A stretch of 18,418 nt of DNA, taken from JAQGMV01 sp050260255. Lineage in GTDB: Bacteria; Pseudomonadota; Gammaproteobacteria; Burkholderiales; SG8-41. The notes beneath the pieces were generated by a model, which made no database searches, was not told the DNA's origin, and saw nothing but the letters and a program-made list of their open reading frames with translations. This document shows, in pieces, positions 12,832 to 18,418 of this stretch. The stretch is taken from positions 1 to 18,418 of the forward strand of contig JBLNBW010000085.1 of assembly GCA_050260255.1 (NCBI GenBank). Direction: 5' to 3'. Made by a program: the position numbers and the translations under genes. Each line of letters opens with the position of its first letter. Position 1 is the first letter of the stretch.

Positions 12832-14811
12832 ATGACGACGTCCGCTATCGCTCGGGGGCACTTGGAAGCCGGTTTACGGGCCCACCAGGCCGGCGACCTC
12901 GCGGGCGCGATTGCGGCGTATCAAACGGGGCTCGCGCTTGCCCCGGATGACGCCGCAGGTCTCAACCTGCTGGGCACTGCGTTAGTACAAATGGGCGACG
13001 CGCCGGCCGGGCTGCCTTTCCTCGAACGCGCGGCAAGGGCGCAGCGCAACAACGCCAGTGTTCTGGGCAATCTCGCGCAGGCGTACTTCGCCGTGGGCCG
13101 GTACGACGACGCTCGCGAGACGTTTCGCAAAGCAAGCCGCGCCGACCCGCGTCAGCCGCATTTTCAGCTCGGCATCGCCAATTCACTGGCAATCCAAGGC
13201 AGGCTTTCCGAAGCGGAGCCGCTGCTGCAGCGCATCGTGCAGCGCTTTCCCGCGGAGCCGCTCGCTTGGTTCAACTATGGAAACGTCCTGCGCGACCTCG
13301 AGCGCACTGAGGAGGCGGCAACGCACTTCGCTCGCGCGGTCCAGCTCGCCCCGGAGTTTCCAGAAGGGCGAAATAATCTGGCGGGTGCACTACACAAGTT
13401 GCAACGTTTCGACGAGGCGGAGCGCGAATTCCGCGCGTGCATCGCCCTGGCGCCGGATTATCTTCTCGCACGGTGCAATCTCGCGTCGGTGCTCATCGAC
13501 CTCGGACGGTTCAAGGAAGCCGAAGCGGAATGCCGCGAAGTCCTGCGTGCCGATCCGGACATGAGGATCGCGCACACTTATCTCGGCGCAACACTGGGGC
13601 ACCAGGGGAAGCTCACCGAAGCCCTTACGCATCATGCAGCAGCCGCACGCGGCAGCGACAGTGCGCGAGCGTTGGAAGCGTATGCGGGCGCTCTGGCAGA
13701 CGTTGGCCGTTACGCCGATTCGGCGCGATGGTTCTGTCGCGCACACCTGCGCGACATGGACTCGCTTGCCGCTCGACAGGTGCTGGGAACCGTCGAGCTC
13801 ACGCGCGGCTGTCTGATGCAAGGATGGCGGCACTACGCCTGGAGACCCGCTCGCCTGCTGCTCACCAGACAATACTCGGATATCCGACTCACAACAGCGC
13901 TGCCCGAGGGTCTTGCCGGTCAGCATGTATGTCTGCTGCGCGAGCAGGGTCTGGGGGACGAGTTGTATTTCCTGCGCTGGACGCGCGTGCTGAAAGACCG
14001 CGGTGCGCACGTCACGTATCGCGCCAGCACGAAAATCCATGCATTGTGCGCGCGTGCATCTTATATCGATGAGGTGCTCGAGCAGGGCGCAGCTCTGCCG
14101 CCTGCCGATCATTACCTTCTGGTGGGCGATCTGCCGCATGCACTCGGCACATTGCCAGCGAGCGAGGCGCCGTTGCTTCCGGCGGACGCGTACGCACCAT
14201 GCATGAACGATTACGCCGAGCGCATCGCGGTGTTCTGGCCTACGTTGCCCGACGCATTGCCTCTCACCCCACTCGACGAAAAGGTCTCGGAAATCAGCCG
14301 GCGCCTTGCGAAGGCCGGTCCGCCGCCGTATATCGGCATCACCTGGCGTGCAGGCACGGCACCAGAAACACAGCAGCACGAGTCCTGGGTGCTCTTCAAG
14401 GAGTGCCCGATGGACGGGCTCGCGGCGGCCGTCGCCCGCTATCCCGGAACGGTGCTTGCCTTGCAACGCAAGCCGGCGGCAGGAGAGATCGAACGGTTCG
14501 CCCAGGCGCTGGGGCGGCCGGTGCACGACTTCACCGCGTATAACGAAGATCTTGAAGCGATGCTGGCGTTGCTCACCTTGATCGACGAGTACGTCGGAGT
14601 GAGCAATACCAACATGCACCTGCGCGCAGGGATCGGGCGCATGAGTCGCGTATTGCTGCCATGCCCTGCCGAATGGCGGTGGATGTACGGGCGACGGCGA
14701 TCACCGTGGTTTCCGAACTTTCCGGTCTATCGGCAGTCGTTACAGGGCGACTGGAGCGCGGCGCTGGAAAGCCTGGGCGAAGACCTCGAAGCCGCAGGGC
14801 GCCCCGCATAA
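12832..14811 (+). CDS. TPR-repeat protein with GT9-like glycosyltransferase domain
   Basis: The 659-aa protein has about nine TPR units in residues 5-320 (for example LNLLGTALVQMGDAPAGLP, VLGNLAQAYFAVGRYDDARE, ARCNLASVLIDLGRFKEAEA). The C-terminal domain resembles ADP-heptose:LPS heptosyltransferase (GT9) folds: LREQGLGDELYFLRW near 369 corresponds to the glycine-rich start of the Rossmann half, YIGITWRAGT near 500 opens the donor-binding half, and VGVSNTNMHLRAG near 590 replaces the usual D(T/S)G.MH loop. WRWMYGRRRSPWFPNFPVYRQ near the end is typical of this TPR-GT9 group. Such proteins are usually orphan glycosylation factors with unknown acceptors; many occur beside GT41-type enzymes. It is probably cytosolic. 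It overlaps no neighbour; the next gene begins 19 nt after its stop. Confidence 0.8.
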   Translation: MTTSAIARGHLEAGLRAHQAGDLAGAIAAYQTGLALAPDDAAGLNLLGTALVQMGDAPAGLPFLERAARAQRNNASVLGNLAQAYFAVGRYDDARETFRKASRADPRQPHFQLGIANSLAIQGRLSEAEPLLQRIVQRFPAEPLAWFNYGNVLRDLERTEEAATHFARAVQLAPEFPEGRNNLAGALHKLQRFDEAEREFRACIALAPDYLLARCNLASVLIDLGRFKEAEAECREVLRADPDMRIAHTYLGATLGHQGKLTEALTHHAAAARGSDSARALEAYAGALADVGRYADSARWFCRAHLRDMDSLAARQVLGTVELTRGCLMQGWRHYAWRPARLLLTRQYSDIRLTTALPEGLAGQHVCLLREQGLGDELYFLRWTRVLKDRGAHVTYRASTKIHALCARASYIDEVLEQGAALPPADHYLLVGDLPHALGTLPASEAPLLPADAYAPCMNDYAERIAVFWPTLPDALPLTPLDEKVSEISRRLAKAGPPPYIGITWRAGTAPETQQHESWVLFKECPMDGLAAAVARYPGTVLALQRKPAAGEIERFAQALGRPVHDFTAYNEDLEAMLALLTLIDEYVGVSNTNMHLRAGIGRMSRVLLPCPAEWRWMYGRRRSPWFPNFPVYRQSLQGDWSAALESLGEDLEAAGRPA

Positions 14812-14830
14812 GTGAGGCTGGCGCAGCAGG

Positions 14831-15370
14831 ATGCGCTCCTCTATCATCCGCCCTCGATCACCGGAAACTCACGTCTTGTCCAAGAAGCCCGTAGAGCGCA
14901 GCTGTCAGCCCTGCACCGCATGCTGCGACGGCTGGGTGCAGATCCGGGTCGACGCGTTCGAAGCGAAGCCGGGTTGTCCCTGTCCGCACAGCACCGGGAA
15001 GGGATGCGACGACTACGAGCACCGTCCCTTCGATCCGTGCGTGAAGTTCATCTGCGGCTGGCGCCGCGAGGACAGTCCGCTGCCGGAGTGGATGAAGCCC
15101 AGTAACTCGAAGGCGATCGTGCTGTTTCATCAGCACGAATGGCGCGGGCTGCCGGTCGACGTCGCCGTGCCGGTCGGTCGGCGCATCCCGCCGCGCACCT
15201 TGAACTATCTCAAGGAATTTGCCGAAAAAAACGGGCGTCCTCTGCTCTATTCGGAGCAGATCGTCGAGAACGGAAAGTTCACCAACCGGCAGAACGTGCT
15301 GGGCTACGGCCCGCCGGAGTTTCAGCAGGAAATCGCGGACATGGTGAGCCGCGGCGTCAAGCTTTTCTAG
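14831..15370 (+). CDS. YkgJ/CxxCxxCC cysteine-cluster protein
   Basis: The 179-residue protein has the family signature C25-x2-C28-x2-C31-C32 (CQPCTACCDG), followed by C49, C51, C59, C70 and C75, enough ligands for a metal (zinc or iron-sulfur) cluster; PF03692 proteins are suspected metal-binding proteins of unknown role. The C-terminal half (HQHEWRGLPVDVAVPVGRRI; LLYSEQIVENGKFTNRQNVLGYG) has no recognised motif. ATG 14831 is immediately preceded by AGG and lacks ideal spacing, so a later start near the SKKPVERSC segment is possible. It follows the TPR-GT9 gene by 19 nt and may be co-transcribed. It converges on the reductase gene with 13 nt between stops and no visible terminator. Confidence 0.75.
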   Translation: MRSSIIRPRSPETHVLSKKPVERSCQPCTACCDGWVQIRVDAFEAKPGCPCPHSTGKGCDDYEHRPFDPCVKFICGWRREDSPLPEWMKPSNSKAIVLFHQHEWRGLPVDVAVPVGRRIPPRTLNYLKEFAEKNGRPLLYSEQIVENGKFTNRQNVLGYGPPEFQQEIADMVSRGVKLF

Positions 15371-15383
15371 AGCAGCGTGCCGG

Positions 15384-16382
15384 CTAGATGCCGAGTCCGC
15401 TCATCTGTTTTTCGGGATACCGGGTGCCGGCCGTCACGTTGGGGGGAAACGCCTTGCTCAGCGTTGCAACATCATCCGGCGTGAGCTTCACCGACAACGT
15501 TTCGCAGTTCTGCTCGAGGTAGGTGCGCCGCTTGGTGCCCGGGATCGGTACGATATCGCTGCCTTGCGCAAGCACCCACGCGAGCGCGACCTGCGCGGGC
15601 GTGCAGTTCTTGCGCGCAGCAATGTCCTCGAGCGGCTTGAGAAGCTCCGCGTTGCGGCCGATGTTCTCCGGCTTGAAGCGCGGATGGTCGCGTCGGCGAT
15701 CTTTGTCGAGCAGTGCATCGAGCGTCTTGATGGTCGCGGTGAGGAATCCCCTGCCCAGCGGCGCATAAGCCATGAATCCTATGCCGAGCTCTCGGCACGT
15801 CGGCAACACCGCCGCCTCGACATCGCGGCTCCACAGCGAATACTCGGTCTCGACCGCGGCGATGGGATGCACTTCATTGGCGCGACGTATGGTCTCGGGA
15901 CCCGCTTCGGAGAGTTGCAGGTACCGCACCTTGCCCTGCTCGACCAGCCGCTTCATCGCGCCGACCGTGTCCTCGATCGGCACCGTCTTGTCGACACGAT
16001 GCAAGCCGTAGATGTCGATGCAATCCACGCCGAGGCGCTTCAAGCTCTTCTCGCATGCCTGCGGCACGTAGTCAGGGTGGCCGCCGGTGAGGCTGGGGCC
16101 GTCGCCGCCACTTCGGCCAGCGAGCGCGAGATTGCCGAACTTGGTCGCGATTTTCACGCGATCGCGCTTGCCCCTGATCGCGCGTCCGACGAGCTCTTCG
16201 TTCACGCCGTTGCCGTACGCGTCCGACGTGACGATGAGGTCCACGCCGAGATCGATCGCGCGGTGTATCGTCGCAATCGATTCCTCGTCATTGGGCTCGC
16301 CGTAGCTGATCGACATGCCCATGCAGCCCAACCCGATCGCCGAGACGGTCGGGCCGCTCTTGCCCAGCTTGCGTGTTTCCAC
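15384..16382 (-). CDS. Aldo/keto reductase with altered catalytic tetrad
   Basis: The 332-aa protein is a full-length NADPH-type aldo/keto reductase of the YajO/AKR13-like group: METRKLGKSGPTVSAIGLGCMGMS at the start, VKIATKFG with K81, IDIYGLHRVD with H128, YSLWSRD, and the phosphate-binding IPGTKRRTYLEQN near the C-terminus. Catalysis normally uses Asp, Tyr, Lys and His. Here Y56, K81 and H128 are present, but the Asp five residues before the Tyr (F-D-T-A/S-D-x-Y) is Val51, in IVTSDAYG; a GAC to GTC change would explain it. The start is GTG 16382 behind a strong GGAGGAGGA. It is the last gene of the LVIVD-FAH-AKR set, 42 nt after the FAH gene. The substrate is unknown; the change may reduce or alter activity. 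Confidence 0.88.
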   Translation of the reverse strand: METRKLGKSGPTVSAIGLGCMGMSISYGEPNDEESIATIHRAIDLGVDLIVTSDAYGNGVNEELVGRAIRGKRDRVKIATKFGNLALAGRSGGDGPSLTGGHPDYVPQACEKSLKRLGVDCIDIYGLHRVDKTVPIEDTVGAMKRLVEQGKVRYLQLSEAGPETIRRANEVHPIAAVETEYSLWSRDVEAAVLPTCRELGIGFMAYAPLGRGFLTATIKTLDALLDKDRRRDHPRFKPENIGRNAELLKPLEDIAARKNCTPAQVALAWVLAQGSDIVPIPGTKRRTYLEQNCETLSVKLTPDDVATLSKAFPPNVTAGTRYPEKQMSGLGI

Positions 16383-16424
16383 CTCGTCCTCCTCCAGGAT
16401 GCGGTGCTATCGCCGCGGCGAAGC

Positions 16425-17114
16425 TCAGCGCGCGTACGTGATAGTAAGATCGCCCACGCCCTCGACGTGACCTTCGAGCCGGTCGCCGCGCTGCACGGGC
16501 CCCACACCGGCCGGGGTGCCGGACATGATGATGTCGCCAGGGCGCAGCGTGATGAGGTTCGACAAATAGGCGATCGTTTCCGGCACGTTCCAGATCATCT
16601 CCGACAAGTCGCCCTTCTGTTTGAACTGGCCGTTGACCTTCAGCCAGATCGCGCCTTTGGCGGGATGGCCCACCATCGCCACGGTCTTCAGCGCAGTGCA
16701 CGGCGCCGAATTGTCGAACGCCTTGCCCATCTCCCACGGGCGGCCCATCTTCTTCGCTTCGCCCTGCAGGTCTCGACGCGTCATGTCGAGACCTACGCCG
16801 TAACCGAACACGTGGCCGAGCGCCTTGTCCACCGGGATGTTCGAGCCGCCCTTGCCGATGGCGACGATGAGCTCGATTTCGTGGTGCAAATCCTTGGTCA
16901 CCTGGGGATAGGGAATGGTCGCACCGTTCTGCACGATCGCATCGGCGGGCTTCATGAAGAAAAACGGCGGCTCGCGGTCGGGATCGTGCCCCATTTCTCG
17001 CGCGTGCTCCGCATAGTTGCGGCCGACGCAATAGATGCGCCCGACCGGAAATGCCTTGTTGCTCTCGACGACGGGCAGCGTCGGCGTGCCGGGGAATTCG
17101 ATGGCGTAGTTCAT
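16425..17114 (-). CDS. Fumarylacetoacetate hydrolase family protein (fumarylpyruvate-hydrolase-like)
   Basis: The 229-aa protein is of the short FAH class, which hydrolyses acylpyruvates in aromatic degradation (fumarylpyruvate in the gentisate route, related compounds elsewhere) or decarboxylates oxaloacetate. Family marks are IYCVGRNYAEHAREMG (27-42), FFFMKPADAIV (51-61), the metal ligands E79 and E81 in HHEIEL with D110 in GVGLDMTRRD, K131 in MGKAFDNSAP, and GDIIMSGTPAGVGPV near the C-terminus. The order and length resemble NagK-type fumarylpyruvate hydrolases more than full-length FAH, but the substrate is not determined by sequence. ATG 17114 follows AAGGAAG at good distance. The gene is 14 nt behind the LVIVD gene, so co-transcription is likely. 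Confidence 0.88.
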   Translation of the reverse strand: MNYAIEFPGTPTLPVVESNKAFPVGRIYCVGRNYAEHAREMGHDPDREPPFFFMKPADAIVQNGATIPYPQVTKDLHHEIELIVAIGKGGSNIPVDKALGHVFGYGVGLDMTRRDLQGEAKKMGRPWEMGKAFDNSAPCTALKTVAMVGHPAKGAIWLKVNGQFKQKGDLSEMIWNVPETIAYLSNLITLRPGDIIMSGTPAGVGPVQRGDRLEGHVEGVGDLTITYAR

Positions 17115-17128
17115 TTTTCTTCCTTCCG

Positions 17129-18397
17129 CTAGGGTCGTTCAAACTCGAGGATGTCGAAACCGAAGTTCCGATCCAGAACATAAATCAGCCCGCGGCCATC
17201 GACCTCCACGTCGTTCGACTGCGGGCTGGGATAACCGCCGCACGGCTCGGGGATGTACCAGCCGACCTCCTCCGGCTGTGTCGGATTGCGGATGTCGATC
17301 GCGCGCACGCCGCCGGAGAACCAGGTGCAGAACACGTAGGTGTCCTCGAGGTGTTCCTGGAACTGGTGGCAGCCGAAGCGCCCCTTGTTGCGCGTGTACG
17401 GCGAATCGAGTTCGCTCACGTGAAACTGCGCGATCGGATGGATGTCGGCGAGATTCTCGACATCGAACACCCACAGGCATGCGCGCGGCTGGCCACGATG
17501 GTGATGATCGTGCTGCTCGTCGGTCACCAGCGCAATCTGCCGGCCGCCGACAGCGAACGGCACGCGAAAGAACGTGTGGCTCGGCTCGGCGTAGAGCGGA
17601 TGGTAGTTGTACGAGGCGACCGTGCGCGGCCTCGCAATGTCCGCGACGTCGATCACCCGCACGCCGCCTTGCCAGCATCCGGCATACAGCTTGTCTTCGT
17701 GGCGCAGCGTGTGATGCAGCCGCCACTCCTGTCCTTCCCACAGCGGCTGCTCGCCACCCGCTATGTGCTGGCCGGGCATCCACCAGCGCGAAACCTCCTT
17801 GGGCTTCGCCGCGTCGCGGACATCGTAGATGACGAGAATGTTGCCGACGTAACCTTCCATCTCCGTGGAGATGTACGCGTAATTCTGGTCGACGTCGAAG
17901 CGATGCACGCCGACGCCGCCGGTTTTCTGGTGCGTAATGAGCCGCGGCCGGGTGACGTCGGAAATATCCCAGATCTTGAAACCGCCTTCGGCGTAGCCGC
18001 GCTTGTGCAAGGCTTCCAGCGCCGGAATGTCCTCTTCCTTTACCTGGACCCGCTTGGCGATTTCCGCATTGGTGGGCGGGCGCTTCAGCTCCGCTTCGAG
18101 CGCGGCTCGCGCTTCCGGTATGCGAGCCGCTTTGCGCACTGCGCGTCGATTGTTCTGCTCGACGTTCGTATACATCACGTCGCCAACCACGCGCACCTTG
18201 TGCGTATGCGAGTATTCGTCCTCGAGCTTGATCTGCGCGACGATGCGCGGCGTGCGCGGATCGGATACGTCGATGACGGTGGTGCCGAACGGCGGCTGCA
18301 TATGGCCCACGAAGGCGTACTGGCCCTGCACGACGACCTGGCCGCCACCCGGAATATCGAGGTGCCCCAGGCGGCGCATCCTGCAGCTCGTCGCCAT
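17129..18397 (-). CDS. LVIVD-repeat beta-propeller protein
   Basis: The 422-aa frame consists of repeated propeller blades with the LVIVD pattern: TVIDVSDPRTPRIVA (40-54), FKIWDISDVTRPRLI (140-154), LVIYDVRDAAKPKEV (188-202), VRVIDVADIARPRTV (246-260), LWVFDVENLADIHPI (308-322) and VRAIDIRNPTQPEEV (364-378). A charged helical insert (about 80-137, KAARIPEARAALEAELKRPP) interrupts the first blades and also occurs in relatives. A His-rich patch, EQHDHHHRG (294-302), may bind metal. The biochemical role of the family is unknown. ATG 18397 gives a typical N-terminus, but the frame remains open to the window edge with no ribosome site, so a start outside is possible. It heads the FAH and reductase genes. 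Confidence 0.75.
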   Translation of the reverse strand: MATSCRMRRLGHLDIPGGGQVVVQGQYAFVGHMQPPFGTTVIDVSDPRTPRIVAQIKLEDEYSHTHKVRVVGDVMYTNVEQNNRRAVRKAARIPEARAALEAELKRPPTNAEIAKRVQVKEEDIPALEALHKRGYAEGGFKIWDISDVTRPRLITHQKTGGVGVHRFDVDQNYAYISTEMEGYVGNILVIYDVRDAAKPKEVSRWWMPGQHIAGGEQPLWEGQEWRLHHTLRHEDKLYAGCWQGGVRVIDVADIARPRTVASYNYHPLYAEPSHTFFRVPFAVGGRQIALVTDEQHDHHHRGQPRACLWVFDVENLADIHPIAQFHVSELDSPYTRNKGRFGCHQFQEHLEDTYVFCTWFSGGVRAIDIRNPTQPEEVGWYIPEPCGGYPSPQSNDVEVDGRGLIYVLDRNFGFDILEFERP

Positions 18398-18418
18398 CTC
18401 GGCGGTTGCATGGGGTGC

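Noticed and set aside
15564..17132. 522-codon frame opposite the reductase and FAH genes
   Set aside because: It spans two well-supported genes on the other strand and has no domain or ribosome site.
1..18418. CRISPR arrays, tRNA/rRNA genes, insertion sequences, prophage or toxin-antitoxin modules
   Set aside because: No regularly spaced repeats, no cloverleaf or rRNA-like sequence, and no transposase, integrase or toxin motifs were seen on either strand.

Overview
The window looks like chromosomal DNA of a betaproteobacterium, probably in or near Burkholderiales. The grounds are high GC, the tightly packed order glyS-gmhB-plsC-ygjP-like followed by lptM-lysA, a Burkholderiales-type trimeric porin, frequent GTG starts, and a minute lysine/alanine-rich peptide like the tails of betaproteobacterial histone-H1-like proteins. 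The genus cannot be fixed from sequence alone. No rRNA, tRNA, CRISPR array, insertion sequence or phage gene is visible, and no gene-free stretch exceeds 300 bases.

Layout. 1-2191 (+): housekeeping operon with the 3' end of glyS, then gmhB (LPS heptose), plsC (phospholipid) and a YgjP-like zinc metalloprotease, joined by ATGA or 14-nt overlaps. 2252-3666 (+): lptM (LPS transport assembly lipoprotein) and lysA, overlapping at GTGA. 3748-3998 (+): promoter, roughly 100-nt structured leader and a 20-21 residue K/A peptide. 4130-5781 (-): a small operon of a COG4315-type lipoprotein, an ECF sigma factor and its anti-sigma factor, with an ECF-like promoter in front. 5878-7314 (-): mgtE magnesium transporter, whose promoter -35 is overlapped by a perfect dyad.

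7543-14811 is the accessory, glycosylation-flavoured part. It holds an 818-aa TPR plus GT41 (SPINDLY/O-GlcNAc transferase-like) protein, a 323-aa GT-B-like glycosyltransferase of lower GC flanked by coding-like scraps, a trimeric porin on the opposite strand with a textbook terminator, and a 659-aa TPR protein with a GT9-like (heptosyltransferase-type) C-terminal domain that appears to be transcribed as a leaderless mRNA. A YkgJ/CxxCxxCC protein follows (14831-15370).

15384-18397 (-): a probable catabolic operon read LVIVD beta-propeller protein -> fumarylacetoacetate-hydrolase family enzyme -> aldo/keto reductase. The reductase has Val where the catalytic Asp of the family tetrad should be.

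Most genes belong to known families. The points most worth a second look are the micro-peptide with its structured leader, the dyad on the mgtE promoter, the two large TPR-glycosyltransferases around a small glycan island with eroded neighbours, the leaderless start, and the altered reductase active site.
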